A stretch of 57,465 nt of DNA from an uncultured Lachnospiraceae bacterium (GCA_934339365.1 CAKRHW010000011.1:1-57465), one strand, 5' to 3'. Positions 17,510 to 27,198 are shown, numbered from the stretch's first letter. Made by a program: numbers and translations. Notes: generated by a model not told the origin, from the sequence alone.

Positions 17510-18271
17510 CTACCATTTCATAGAATTCAGCCATGCATCAATCTGTATTTCACGACTTTTTCTTTGCTGTTCCTGATATGGTGACAAATCTAATTCCCCA
17601 CAGATTCTCCCATCTTCGATATAAATAATCCTTGTTGCAAAAAGTGCTGCCCTGACATCATGTGTTACCATCAGAATACTTTGCCCTTGCTGATTTAATT
17701 CATGTAATAATTCTAAAACATCTTCTGAATTCTTACGATTTAATGCCCCCGTTGGTTCATCTGCAAATAAAACTCCCGGATGATTCATTACAGCTCTTGC
17801 AATAGCTGCCCGTTGTGCCTCTCCACCAGACACCTGTGATGGCAGCCGCTTTGCTGCTTTCTCAATATTCATTTTTTTCATGAGATTCTCTGCTTTTTCC
17901 ATCACTTCTTTTTTAGACATATTTCGATTCATATATCCCGGAATCAAAATATTTTCCTGTAAGGTTAGATTCCCAACCAAATGCACCTGTTGAAACACAA
18001 ATCCAAATTCCATTACCCGAAGCTTAGCCATTTCCTTTTCTTTCATTTTTAAAATATTTTTCCCTTTATATATCACTTCACCGGATGTTGGCTGATCCAT
18101 TCCCGATAAATTATAGAGTAACGTTGATTTTCCAGAACCGGATGCTCCCATAATTACAGTAAAATCCCCCTGATAAATGGTAAGATTCATCTCATTTAGT
18201 ACATGGTTTTGTACTCCTTCATTAGAAAAGCTCTTACATAATCGATTTGCCTGCAAAATTATATCTTTCAT
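17510..18271 (-). CDS. ABC transporter ATP-binding protein, LolD/BceA type
   Basis: About 253 residues. Walker A GASGSGKSTLL, signature VSGGEAQRAAIARA, and Walker B VLFADEPTGALNRKNSEDVL. The phrase DEPTGALN is typical of the MacB/BceA group. AGGAGGAAAATAGACAAA precedes the ATG at 18271; the ORF opens at 18304. It lies between the sensor kinase (stop 18366) and permease genes in a four-gene operon. It should energise the large permease. Confidence 0.9.
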   Translation of the reverse strand: MKDIILQANRLCKSFSNEGVQNHVLNEMNLTIYQGDFTVIMGASGSGKSTLLYNLSGMDQPTSGEVIYKGKNILKMKEKEMAKLRVMEFGFVFQQVHLVGNLTLQENILIPGYMNRNMSKKEVMEKAENLMKKMNIEKAAKRLPSQVSGGEAQRAAIARAVMNHPGVLFADEPTGALNRKNSEDVLELLHELNQQGQSILMVTHDVRAALFATRIIYIEDGRICGELDLSPYQEQQRKSREIQIDAWLNSMKW

Positions 18272-18365
18272 TTTGTCTATTTTCCTCCTTTTTGATGACT
18301 TCAAGCATTTCTTTCTAAGACTCTGCTATCCTAACATGAAAGTTATTAACAAATCCTTAAGAGTT

Positions 18366-19580
18366 CTATTTAATCGGAAAGTACAAACAAACCTCTAGTC
18401 CGTCCTTATGATTGACTAGTTTTACATCCCCCTGCATTTTTTCCATAATATATTTCACAATATATAACCCCAGCCCTGCTCCTGTTTCTTGTTGTGCATT
18501 TTTACCACGATAGAATTTTTCAAATACAAATGGCATATCTTCATCTGCAATTCCTAACCCATAATCCCGAATAGACAATTCATACACTTCCTCTGAAGAA
18601 ATGGCAAGATTGCATTGGCATTCCTGTCCCTCATTTATATGATAAATCTTCGTTTTTATCTCAATTGCAGACCCCTTCGCATATTTTTCTGCGTTTCCAA
18701 TAATGTTTCCAATCACCTGTTCTATTCTTTCAGGATCAGCAGACGCAAGCAAAGCATGAGCAATTTTTCCATTCACACAGATTTTTTCTCTCATCCTGAC
18801 GTCTGTTATGGTATTCTCAATAATCTTGTCGATTTCCACTTCCTCCTGCTTGATAACTAAATGATTTAAATCATGCAATGCATGCAAAAACATATCATTT
18901 GTAATTTTTGTCACCTCATCGCATTTTTTCAAAATTACATTCGCATAGCGTTCTCTTCTTTCTTTTGTTGCATCCATATTTAGAAGGAAAGCCTCTGCGT
19001 ATCCACGAATCGAAGCAATTGGTGTCTTAATATCGTGCGATAAGGTTGCAATCACTGTTTTATTATTTTCAATAGCGGCCTGCTCATTTTTTCTGGCATT
19101 TATGATTTCTGTTCTCATATGATCAAATGCCCAGGTAAAATGCCCGAACAAATTGACTCTGCGATACCGGAAATCTCTCTCTAAATTCCCTGCTGCAATC
19201 TCATCTGCATACTGTTCTAAATCATCAAAAGGCTTTAAAATCAAAAAATACAGGTAAAAAAATAATATGAGCAGCATTCCCACACAAAATACATATACCA
19301 AAATAAGTTTCTGATAAATACCAGACTGATGATTCTGTTGTTCCGTCCGCAATTCATTCATCATATCATTGATTTTTTCCTCTGATCTTTTTAAATCCAT
19401 TTTTTGCAGTTGCTGTACTTCATTTAACTGCACGATATATTTTTCTTTTAAATTATAATCTCTTTCTGCCTCTGTCGATCTTTTCTCCTGATACATAAAT
19501 ATAAGAAATATTCCTGTCAACAAAAACAGGAATACTAACATTAAAGATACGACATTCTTTTTTACTGATTTTTTTCTCAT
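18366..19580 (-). CDS. Sensor histidine kinase of the Bce-like module
   Basis: About 404 residues. Topology: a membrane segment at about 7-27, a charged, coiled-coil-like external region of about 70 residues (YQEKRSTEAERDYNLKEK onward), a second membrane segment, a HAMP-like linker, and a HisKA box TLSHDIKTPIASIRGYAEA with the phospho-His. The HATPase has N, G1 (DYGLGIADEDMPF) and G2 (GAGLGLYIVK) boxes. The ATG at 19580, preceded by TTTTGGAGGCATT, overlaps the regulator stop by four bases (ATGA). The external coiled region is larger than in true BceS kinases, so it may sense its ligand directly. Confidence 0.88.
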   Translation of the reverse strand: MRKKSVKKNVVSLMLVFLFLLTGIFLIFMYQEKRSTEAERDYNLKEKYIVQLNEVQQLQKMDLKRSEEKINDMMNELRTEQQNHQSGIYQKLILVYVFCVGMLLILFFYLYFLILKPFDDLEQYADEIAAGNLERDFRYRRVNLFGHFTWAFDHMRTEIINARKNEQAAIENNKTVIATLSHDIKTPIASIRGYAEAFLLNMDATKERRERYANVILKKCDEVTKITNDMFLHALHDLNHLVIKQEEVEIDKIIENTITDVRMREKICVNGKIAHALLASADPERIEQVIGNIIGNAEKYAKGSAIEIKTKIYHINEGQECQCNLAISSEEVYELSIRDYGLGIADEDMPFVFEKFYRGKNAQQETGAGLGLYIVKYIMEKMQGDVKLVNHKDGLEVCLYFPIK

Positions 19581-20281
19581 AATGCCTCCAAAATATAACC
19601 AACGCCCCAGACAGTTTTTATCCACTTCGGCTGAGATGAATCTTCTTCTAATTTTTCCCTCAGCCACCGGATATGTACCGTCAGTGTGGACTGTTCCACT
19701 TCACTGTATGGTCCCCATACCTCATTCATCAGTCTCTCTTTAGTTAATGCATTGCCTTTATGTTCTGCTAAATATAAAAGCAAATCATATTCTTTCGGTT
19801 TCATATCAATTACAACACCGTCTCTTTTTACACTTCTTGCATTTTTATTTATTTCAATACACTTAGAATCCTGATTCCTTAGTAGCAGTGTTTCTGATTT
19901 TTCACCTTCTCCATATACCCTGCGCATCAAAGAATGAATGCGAGACATTAACTCCCTCAAAGAATATGGTTTTGCAAGATAATCATCTCCACCTATATCT
20001 AATCCCTGAACCTTATCATCTTCGCTCGTCCTTGCACTGACAAAAATAATTGGAATTTGTGAATACTTTCGAAGTTCCTGACACATTTCAAAACCAGTCC
20101 CATCCGGCAGATTGATATCTAATAAAATCATATGTATCTTTTTTGATTCTATTTGTTGATAAGCTTTTTCCATATCTGCTGCATAACGGACCTCATATCC
20201 CTGATCTTGTAACATATCACAAATTAACATGGATAAATCTTCATCATCATCAATAATTAAAATGCATTTTTTCTCATTCAC
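19577..20281 (-). CDS. OmpR family response regulator of the Bce-like module
   Basis: A 234-residue regulator: receiver with IIDDDED acidic pocket, phospho-Asp in LLDINLPDGTG, Lys in YLAKPYS, then a winged-helix DNA-binding domain (LTKERLMNEVWGPYSEVEQSTLTVHIRWLREKL). It starts at a GTG nine bases after GGAGG. It is the first gene of the four-gene operon and probably activates it from the dyad in its own upstream region. Confidence 0.9.
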   Translation of the reverse strand: MNEKKCILIIDDDEDLSMLICDMLQDQGYEVRYAADMEKAYQQIESKKIHMILLDINLPDGTGFEMCQELRKYSQIPIIFVSARTSEDDKVQGLDIGGDDYLAKPYSLRELMSRIHSLMRRVYGEGEKSETLLLRNQDSKCIEINKNARSVKRDGVVIDMKPKEYDLLLYLAEHKGNALTKERLMNEVWGPYSEVEQSTLTVHIRWLREKLEEDSSQPKWIKTVWGVGYILEAL

Positions 20282-20311
20282 CAGTTGCCACCTCCATGTT
20301 TATTATAAATT

Positions 20312-20353
20312 GAGCTATCGTTTCACGAATTTCTCTCGTAATTACGATAGCCC
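20312..20353. promoter_or_regulatory. Nested inverted repeat upstream of the regulator: terminator and/or operator
   Basis: Outer arms GAGCTATCG / CGATAGCCC and inner dyad TCACGA / TCGTAA with a seven-base gap. Read leftward it follows the Hpt stop, but no long T-run follows. A TATAAT on the minus strand (20302-20307) lies just downstream with no good -35. The inner dyad is then placed where a response regulator would bind and replace -35 contact. Either role is possible. Confidence 0.5.
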
Positions 20354-20358
20354 TCTTT

Positions 20359-20712
20359 TTATGATTTGTCTACATTTTTTAATGCATCTATGGTTTTGTG
20401 ATACTCTTCTTCTACTTTTAGAAACAATTCCTGACTTCCTTCTAAGGTTCTTCCTCTTAATTTTTCAGTTAACTCTGAACTTACTTCATATAACTTTTGA
20501 AAACCAAGATTGAGGCAAATTCCCTTTAATGTATGTGCTGCACGAAATGCCTGTTCTGCATCTTCTTTTTCTAATGCTTCTTTTAATACCCCAAAATTAT
20601 CGTCTTCTAAAAATTTTAATGCAAATCTCTGAACAAATTCTTTTTTTCCAAGTCTTCCTAATACATCTTCATAATCTGAGCCAATTTGCTCATAACACTC
20701 TTTTATTGTCAT
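20359..20712 (-). CDS. Hpt domain phosphotransfer protein
   Basis: 117 residues, a single four-helix Hpt domain. The phospho-accepting His is H60 in AFRAAHTLKGICLNLG. It shuttles phosphate between a hybrid kinase receiver and a terminal regulator. The hybrid kinase gene ends 17 bp upstream and the HD-GYP receiver protein is the gene before it, so the partners of a phosphorelay are adjacent. Confidence 0.88.
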   Translation of the reverse strand: MTIKECYEQIGSDYEDVLGRLGKKEFVQRFALKFLEDDNFGVLKEALEKEDAEQAFRAAHTLKGICLNLGFQKLYEVSSELTEKLRGRTLEGSQELFLKVEEEYHKTIDALKNVDKS

Positions 20713-20729
20713 ATTTTCTCCTTTAGTCT

Positions 20730-22922
20730 CTATGTATGCTTTAACCGAATAATCGTATGGATAAGTGTTTTGGCATCTAATGGTTTCGAAAGATGCGCAT
20801 TAATTCCTGCCTGCATGCTTTGTTCTTTATCCTCTGTAAATGCATTCGCTGTAACAGCGATAATGAAAACATTTTTAGCATCGGGTCTGTCGAGAGAACG
20901 TATGGCTTTCGTTGCTTCTATTCCATTCATAACCGGCATCATCATATCCATTAAAATGACATCAAAGTTTCCTGGTTCTGAATTTTTATAAAGTTCAACC
21001 GCTTCTTTTCCATTCCATACCTTCGTTACAATGGCTCCTTCCCGTTTTAGCATAAACTCTGTAATTTCCATATTTAATTCATTATCTTCTACAAGTAAAA
21101 TCTGCATGCCCTGCATACTTGTCCCTGAATTGTCTTCTGCTGCAGTCTCTTTCTTTATCTGTTCCTGACTGATTTGAAAAGGAATCTGAATAAAAAATGT
21201 AGTTCCGATTCCCTGCTTACTTTCAAATCGTATGGTTCCATTCATTTTCTCAATCAGCTTTTTTACAATGGAAAGTCCTAATCCACTTCCATTATAAGAA
21301 GTTCTGGCCGATTCTTTTTCCTGTGTAAAAATATCAAATGCATGCTTTTGAAATTCTTCGCTCATTCCCACTCCGGTATCTTTACAAATGAATTCTATCG
21401 ATGCTGTTGTTCCATCATGAGATTTCTCTGTGCAGGATACTGTAATAAATCCACCAGATTTATTATATTTCACAGAATTACTGATTATATTCATCAGAAT
21501 CTGTTTTATGTGCAATGGGCTTCCAATAAAATGTGTATGAATATGTGGATCAACTGCAACTTTCAAGATAATCCCTTTTTGCTTTGCCTGAACCTGACAC
21601 AAATCTGCCACTTCTTCCATTAATTCTCTCAAATCAAATGGCTTATGATCTAAAGTTACCTTCCCTGATTCAAGTTTATTCATATCAAGAATATTATTGA
21701 CTAGTTCTAGAAGAAATCCCGATGCTTTCCATATATTCTTCCTGCATTCTGTCTGCTTTTTCAAATCATTCGGAAAATGATTTCCAATTTCTATCATTCC
21801 TCTGATTCCATTAATCGGTGTCCGAATATCATGACTCATTCTTCTTAAAAAATCAGTTTTGGCAATATTCGCCTGTTTGGCCTCCTTTGCCGTCTGAACT
21901 AATTTTTTCTGATAATTCATTTCCTGTTCTTTCTGAACTGTAATATCCCTTGCAACTAATAAAACAGCCCGAAGCTCTCCTTTTTTTGACCAGCTCTGCG
22001 GAATAATTCCCGACCGAAACCAATGACCATAAATATCCTGATACGTATATTCTATAAATGGCTTTCGTACCAGCTTTCCCTGCATATTTTTTATGCTTCG
22101 AAATTTTCTGTTTTTTGAGATAAATTCCTTAGCCATATAACGATTCTCCAGTGTCTGAATTGCTAATTCGGCATTCGACCCATTTTGTATTTGTGCCTCT
22201 AAACTTTCTGGAGCTTTCAAAACTTCAATCTTATTATGAAGCAAATCTATCAAAAAAACGACACTATAAATTGTACTGATGGCATTATTAATGTTTAGTT
22301 GTTTATTTAATGCTCTCATATGAATCTGTGTACCCTTATGACGAATCACCGCTATTCCGATTCCAAATGCAATATAAGTCAGAAGCAGGATTTGTAACAT
22401 CGACCAAAAATGACGATATACAGCACGATACGAAAAAAACACATACAAATCATATTCTTTATACTTCGTCATCTTCCCATAGTAATGCTTTCCCTGTTCA
22501 TCCCTTACCCGGACAATGTCATTTGAAATGTGTTTTTCATTTTCCTCTGCAAGCAGTTGAAATTGTTTATTCTTTTTTCCTATATATGCAATCTCACTCG
22601 AACTCAATATCTTTTTGCCATCAGAAATAAAAGCAATTCCATTTAAATCAATCCGATACCCTGCAAAGAGATTTTCTAACAACATATTCTGAATTTTTTC
22701 CTTATCTGCTGTTTTAACACGTTCCATATATTTACATTGCTGTTTCATAAAATTAAGTGTTTCTGTCATTCCACTTTCCGCTATTTCCCGATCATACTTT
22801 AACTCTGCAAAGCCCACTCCTGCAAGAATCAGACATCCGATCACAATCAGCACTTCAATCAACCGATTCGAAAGGATATATTTTTCATTTGCATTTCCTA
22901 TTATATCTTTAGAACTTCTCAT
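20730..22922 (-). CDS. Hybrid sensor histidine kinase / response regulator
   Basis: 730 residues. It has a membrane segment near 24-42, an external sensor of about 130 residues, a second membrane segment near 175-192, a PAS-like linker (YTYQDIYGHWFRSGI), then HisKA with FLRRMSHDIRTPINGIRG, and HATPase (ISNSVKYN, DTGVGM, GSGLGLSIV). The C-terminal receiver carries the phospho-Asp in VILMDMMMPVMNG and Lys in LSKPLD. The whole reading frame is intact. Together with the Hpt protein and the HD-GYP protein it forms a multi-step relay; the external ligand is unknown. Confidence 0.9.
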   Translation of the reverse strand: MRSSKDIIGNANEKYILSNRLIEVLIVIGCLILAGVGFAELKYDREIAESGMTETLNFMKQQCKYMERVKTADKEKIQNMLLENLFAGYRIDLNGIAFISDGKKILSSSEIAYIGKKNKQFQLLAEENEKHISNDIVRVRDEQGKHYYGKMTKYKEYDLYVFFSYRAVYRHFWSMLQILLLTYIAFGIGIAVIRHKGTQIHMRALNKQLNINNAISTIYSVVFLIDLLHNKIEVLKAPESLEAQIQNGSNAELAIQTLENRYMAKEFISKNRKFRSIKNMQGKLVRKPFIEYTYQDIYGHWFRSGIIPQSWSKKGELRAVLLVARDITVQKEQEMNYQKKLVQTAKEAKQANIAKTDFLRRMSHDIRTPINGIRGMIEIGNHFPNDLKKQTECRKNIWKASGFLLELVNNILDMNKLESGKVTLDHKPFDLRELMEEVADLCQVQAKQKGIILKVAVDPHIHTHFIGSPLHIKQILMNIISNSVKYNKSGGFITVSCTEKSHDGTTASIEFICKDTGVGMSEEFQKHAFDIFTQEKESARTSYNGSGLGLSIVKKLIEKMNGTIRFESKQGIGTTFFIQIPFQISQEQIKKETAAEDNSGTSMQGMQILLVEDNELNMEITEFMLKREGAIVTKVWNGKEAVELYKNSEPGNFDVILMDMMMPVMNGIEATKAIRSLDRPDAKNVFIIAVTANAFTEDKEQSMQAGINAHLSKPLDAKTLIHTIIRLKHT

Positions 22923-22937
22923 GCTTTTCCTTTTCTT

Positions 22938-24044
22938 TTATTTTATTTTATCTGCTGTTTCATTTTTATCAGCCAGCTCTTCAAATTCTTCTTTAGATTC
23001 CCGAAAACACTTCATAAGCTTCGGTGAAAACATTCCACACTCTCCCTCTATAATCATATAAAATGCTTTATCTTTTTCAATCGCTTTTTTATAAACACGC
23101 TCACTTACTAATGCATCATAAACATCTGCAACGGATACAATCTGTGCTTCGATTGGAATCTCTTCTCCTACCAGACCATCTGGATATCCTTTGCCATCAT
23201 ACCGTTCATGGTGATATCTGCAGATATTGTAACTGACACGTTTATATTCTTCATCCCATGCATCCTCAATCTGTTCTAAAATCTCACATCCCTGTGTTGT
23301 ATGTGTCTTCATATATTCAAATTCTTCTCTTGTTAATTTCCCGGGCTTTAACAATACGCTGTCTTTAATTGTAATTTTTCCGATATCATGTAATGCACTA
23401 GCTGCAGCAATCACATCAATATTCTTCTCTGTTAAACCATACTCTGGATAATTCTTTGCAACCTTCTGTGCTAAAATTCTTGTAAATCCTTTGACATGCT
23501 TAATATGTTCCCCACTCTCTAAATTACGATATTCTACTACAGTACCTAATACATCAATAATCTTCTCATTACTTTTTTTAATCCGAACTGCCTGCTCTTC
23601 TAGCATCTGATTCTTCTTCTCAAGATTCTCCGTCTGTGCTTTTACCTGCTCTTCTAAGCTGTTCTTGTACATAAACAAATCAACAATATTACATACTCTG
23701 TTCTTAACAATCTTTGCATCAAAAGGCTTTCGAATAAAATCCGATACTCCCATCTCAAAACAATCCCTCTCTGTCTCTTTTGCTGTCTCCGCACTAATAA
23801 TCAAAACCGGGATTTTTTCGAACAAATCCTGTTCTTTCATATATTTTAAAACAGCATATCCATCCATATTAGGCATAATTAAATCTAAGAGAATTGCCGC
23901 AATATCTTCTGAATGCTCTTTTATCATTTCAATCGCTTGTTTTCCATCTTCTGCTTCCATAATAGGATGTTCTTCCTGAAGTAAAACAGTAAGCATTTTC
24001 CTGTTTAATTCCATATCATCCACGATAAGTATTTTTTCTCTCAT
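22938..24044 (-). CDS. Response regulator with HD-GYP c-di-GMP phosphodiesterase domain
   Basis: About 368 residues. The N-terminal receiver has VDDMELNRK and the phospho-Asp in LLDLIMPNMDG. A coiled-coil linker (LEEQVKAQTENLEKKNQMLE) follows, then HD-GYP with HDIGKI, HHERYDGKGYP and the SVADVYDAL segment. All metal ligands and the GYP motif look intact, so it should hydrolyse c-di-GMP to GMP. AGGGAGGAAATT precedes the ATG at 24044; the ORF opens at 24086. It heads the phosphorelay operon. Confidence 0.92.
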   Translation of the reverse strand: MREKILIVDDMELNRKMLTVLLQEEHPIMEAEDGKQAIEMIKEHSEDIAAILLDLIMPNMDGYAVLKYMKEQDLFEKIPVLIISAETAKETERDCFEMGVSDFIRKPFDAKIVKNRVCNIVDLFMYKNSLEEQVKAQTENLEKKNQMLEEQAVRIKKSNEKIIDVLGTVVEYRNLESGEHIKHVKGFTRILAQKVAKNYPEYGLTEKNIDVIAAASALHDIGKITIKDSVLLKPGKLTREEFEYMKTHTTQGCEILEQIEDAWDEEYKRVSYNICRYHHERYDGKGYPDGLVGEEIPIEAQIVSVADVYDALVSERVYKKAIEKDKAFYMIIEGECGMFSPKLMKCFRESKEEFEELADKNETADKIK

Positions 24045-24167
24045 AATTTCCTCCCTATTAAAACTACGAAACACTTCTGTCTTCACTGCAACCAGGATGT
24101 AACGGGTTAGATGTACCCATGATGCTCTGCTAATTATACAGGCACAGAATTAATCTACTTATTTATA

Positions 24168-24196
24168 AGTTTACTATGCTTTCACTTATTTGACAA
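24168..24196 (-). promoter_or_regulatory. Promoter of the HD-GYP / hybrid kinase / Hpt operon
   Basis: Minus strand -35 TTGTCA (24191-24196), a 17-bp spacer, -10 TAAACT (24168-24173). The leader would be about 115 bases and contains a short GGGT/ACCC dyad. Confidence 0.6.
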
Positions 24197-24228
24197 CCTT
24201 TTCTAACATATATCATTATATTTGGCTA

Positions 24229-24765
24229 CTATTCACAACTCAAAAAAGAACCAATCTCATCTAGATTTTCTGAAATTATTACTTTTTTAAAATCATCGCT
24301 ATTTGCAAATTCTTCTTCCACCATTTTATGAAAAAATAATTCTAATGGCTGATAATATCCATCAATATTATATAAGACACATGGTTTCTGATTGATTCTA
24401 AGTCTTGCAAGTGCAATGACATCTGAAATCTCATCTAAAGTCCCTGGTCCACCCGGAAGAGCAATGTATGCATCCGCAATCTCTATCATTTTCTGCTTTC
24501 TCTCTGCCATATCTTTTGTCTCTATGTATTCTGTCAAATACTGATGTCGTCTCTTCTGAATAGATTCAATCTGCGGCAGAACACCAATCACCTTTCCCCC
24601 ATTTGAAATGACTGAATTCGCAATTGTCCCCATAAGTCCTCCTCTGGTTCCGCCAAAAACTAATGTATGTCCTTCTTCTGCCATCCACATTCCTAATGCG
24701 ACTGCCCCAATTGTATATGCTTCCTTTTTTCCGGCTCCTGAGCCACAATATACTGCTATCTTCAT
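24229..24765 (-). CDS. LOG family protein (nucleoside monophosphate phosphoribohydrolase type)
   Basis: A 178-residue Rossmann-like protein with YCGSGAG at the N-terminus, VFGGTRGGLMG near residue 37, and the family signature ALPGGPGTLDEI. LOG proteins cleave nucleoside 5-prime-monophosphates (cytokinin activation in plants; bacterial role less clear) and are often misannotated as lysine decarboxylases. Monocistronic with its own consensus promoter. Confidence 0.88.
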   Translation of the reverse strand: MKIAVYCGSGAGKKEAYTIGAVALGMWMAEEGHTLVFGGTRGGLMGTIANSVISNGGKVIGVLPQIESIQKRRHQYLTEYIETKDMAERKQKMIEIADAYIALPGGPGTLDEISDVIALARLRINQKPCVLYNIDGYYQPLELFFHKMVEEEFANSDDFKKVIISENLDEIGSFLSCE

Positions 24766-24866
24766 AAATGTCTATTCCTTTCTGTAAATCCTACCTTACA
24801 AGGTACGAAACTAAATGCTAATATCATACAGAACCCCTCTGCCTGAATCTCTAAAAAAACAACGTA

Positions 24867-24895
24867 ATTATACAATATTTTCTTATCGTGGTCAA
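24867..24895 (-). promoter_or_regulatory. Consensus promoter of the LOG gene
   Basis: Minus strand -35 TTGACC (24890-24895), 17-bp spacer, -10 TATAAT (24867-24872). It lies in the 235-bp divergent region shared with the glucosidase. For the rightward gene only a TATGAT at 24934-24939 stands out, with a weak -35. Confidence 0.75.
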
Positions 24896-25000
24896 AGTGG
24901 AATTCCTAACTGGTTTTTTCTTATTTTCTGTAGTATGATAACAGAAGATTGAGTCTTTATGGGAGTAAGAAAATATGATTGACATATTAGGAGGTATTTT

Positions 25001-26557
25001 ATGAATAACACAAGAAAACAACCTGAATGGCTAGACCATGCTATCTTTTATGAAATTTATCCACAGTCTTTTTTAGATACAAATGCAGATGGAATCGGAG
25101 ATATTCCTGGAATAATTGAAAAATTAGACTATATTCGTAATTTAGGATGTAACGCTCTTTGGATTAATCCTTGTTTTCAGTCACCATTTAAAGATGCAGG
25201 GTATGATGTCGAAGACTATTATACCGTTGCACCAAGATACGGAACTAACGAAGATTTAGTCCGTCTGTTTTCAGAAGCACACAAACGTGATATGCACGTT
25301 CTTCTTGATTTGGTTCCCGGACATACCGCAATTACACATAAATGGTTTCAGGAATCTATGAAAGCAGAAAAGAATGAATATACCGATCGATATGTCTGGA
25401 CAGACAGTGCCTGGGAAGAACCTGAAGGAATGTCTAGTCTGAAAGGAATTTCTGACCGCAATGGTGCATGTGCCGTCAATTTCTTTTCCCACCAGCCAGC
25501 CTTAAATTATGGTTATTATAATCCTGATCCGGACAAAAAATGGCAGCAGCCTATGGATGCTAAGGGACCTATGGCAACACGTAATGCATTAAAAGACATT
25601 ATGCGTTTCTGGTTAAGTGCCGGATGTGACGGATTCCGGGTTGATATGGCTGGTTCCCTTGTAAAAAATGACAAAGATGGAAAAGGTACGATTGCTCTCT
25701 GGCAGGATATACGGACATTTCTAGATGCCGAATTTCAGGATGCAGCTATGATCTCTGAATGGGGAGAGCCTGATAAATCTTTAATCGGTGGTTTTCATAT
25801 GGATTTTCTTTTACATTTTGGTCCATCTCATTACAATGATTTATTCCGCTGTGAACATCCTTATTTTAAAAAGGATGGCAAAGGAAGTGCCAAAGAATTT
25901 GTAGCAGCTTATCGGACAAATTATGAGAAAACAGATGGAAAGGGACTTATTTGTATTCCTTCCGGCAATCATGATATGGAACGACTCGCAAGATATCTTG
26001 ATTTAGATGAATTAAAAGTTGCTTTTGCATTTTTACTTTCTATGCCTGGTGCTCCATTTATTTATTATGGAGATGAAATCGGTATGCACTATGTAGAAGG
26101 ACTAACTTCGGTAGAAGGTGGATTCCAGCGGACCGGTTCCCGTTCCCCTATGCAATGGAACAAAGGGTTAAATGCCGGATTTTCTTCTGCATCCAAAGAA
26201 AAATTATATGTTCCACTTGATCCGCACAGCGACCGTCCGAATGTAGAAACACAGTCAGAAGAACCTGATTCTCTTCTAAACGAAATCAAACGTCTAATTC
26301 AGCTTAGAAATCAATATCCTGCACTTCAAAATAAAGGAGCCATTCAGTTTATTTCTGATGATTATCCACTTATTTACAGACGTTTTACCGACAATCAGGA
26401 AATCCTTGTTGTAATAAATCCATCTGACAAAGAAACTCAGATTTCAGATGTAGCCGGAACTCTGATATATAACATCGGACCTTCTGCAACTCTTTGCAAC
26501 AACCAGTTATCTGTACCTGGCTGTAGCGCTGTATTTGTAGAATGTAACGTACAATAG
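25001..26557 (+). CDS. GH13 family alpha-glucosidase / trehalose-type hydrolase
   Basis: 518 residues, cytoplasmic (no signal). The four GH13 regions are visible: DLVPGHT, GFRVDMAGS with nucleophile D215, ISEWGEP with acid/base E253, and GNHD with D325. The N-terminal FYEIYPQSFLDTNADGIGD is typical of oligo-1,6-glucosidase and trehalose-converting subgroups. A short beta C-terminal domain follows (from about residue 445). AGGAGGTATTTT precedes the ATG. It probably releases glucose from imported small alpha-glucosides; linkage preference is not readable. It is followed by the phosphatase gene. Confidence 0.9.
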   Translation: MNNTRKQPEWLDHAIFYEIYPQSFLDTNADGIGDIPGIIEKLDYIRNLGCNALWINPCFQSPFKDAGYDVEDYYTVAPRYGTNEDLVRLFSEAHKRDMHVLLDLVPGHTAITHKWFQESMKAEKNEYTDRYVWTDSAWEEPEGMSSLKGISDRNGACAVNFFSHQPALNYGYYNPDPDKKWQQPMDAKGPMATRNALKDIMRFWLSAGCDGFRVDMAGSLVKNDKDGKGTIALWQDIRTFLDAEFQDAAMISEWGEPDKSLIGGFHMDFLLHFGPSHYNDLFRCEHPYFKKDGKGSAKEFVAAYRTNYEKTDGKGLICIPSGNHDMERLARYLDLDELKVAFAFLLSMPGAPFIYYGDEIGMHYVEGLTSVEGGFQRTGSRSPMQWNKGLNAGFSSASKEKLYVPLDPHSDRPNVETQSEEPDSLLNEIKRLIQLRNQYPALQNKGAIQFISDDYPLIYRRFTDNQEILVVINPSDKETQISDVAGTLIYNIGPSATLCNNQLSVPGCSAVFVECNVQ

Positions 26558-26607
26558 TTTTTACCATTTAAGTAAGCATACAAGATAACAATTGGAGGAA
26601 AAAGTTT

Positions 26608-27147
26608 ATGAAATACATTTATTTTGTTCGCCATGGACAAAGTTTATGGAATGTTGAAAATAAAATCTGTGGAGCAACGGACATTGCACTTACAAAACTT
26701 GGACACAAGCAGGCCATCCAAACAGGAAATCTAATCTTAAAACAGGGAATTTTAGCTGATGAAATTTTGTATTCCCCTCTCATGCGTGCCAGAGATACCG
26801 CACTACATATTTCAGACATCACAAAGATTCCGGCACGTGAAGAACTCCGGCTAAAAGAACAAAACTTTGGTAAATATGAATCTACTCCAAGAGACGGACT
26901 AGAATTTAAAAAAGCAAAGCAACAGTTTTTAAACCGCTACGAAGGTGGCGAATCCATGTTTCAAATGGCACAAAGAATTTACAATCTTTTAGATGATTTA
27001 AAAAACGATCCGAAAACTTATATTCTTGTTGCACATAATGGCATTGCCCGCATCATCCAGTCTTATTTTCATGAAATGAGCAATGAAGAATTCGCAGATT
27101 TTGGTGTAGATAACTGTACGGTTTTAAAATTCGATTATGACGCATAA
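26608..27147 (+). CDS. Histidine phosphatase (phosphoglycerate mutase-like) family protein
   Basis: 179 residues with the RHG motif (FVRHGQSLWN) near the N-terminus, the second Arg in LMRARDTA, Glu in KEQNFGKYE and the second His in LVAHNGIARI. These form the active site of the superfamily. The small size suits a cofactor-independent phosphatase of sugar phosphates or alpha-ribazole phosphate rather than glycolytic mutase. Good RBS (TTGGAGGAAAAAG). 50 bp after the glucosidase and probably co-transcribed. Confidence 0.87.
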   Translation: MKYIYFVRHGQSLWNVENKICGATDIALTKLGHKQAIQTGNLILKQGILADEILYSPLMRARDTALHISDITKIPAREELRLKEQNFGKYESTPRDGLEFKKAKQQFLNRYEGGESMFQMAQRIYNLLDDLKNDPKTYILVAHNGIARIIQSYFHEMSNEEFADFGVDNCTVLKFDYDA

Positions 27148-27198
27148 AACTGAAAAATGATTTCATGACAAATGATTTGCATGAATTTGCAAAACACA

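Noticed and set aside
24566..24748. Small minus-strand frame inside the LOG gene
   Set aside because: Shadow frame without RBS; the LOG frame carries the conserved motifs.
24229..24765. Lysine decarboxylase
   Set aside because: PGGxGTxxE is the LOG family signature; true lysine decarboxylases are PLP enzymes of other size and motif.
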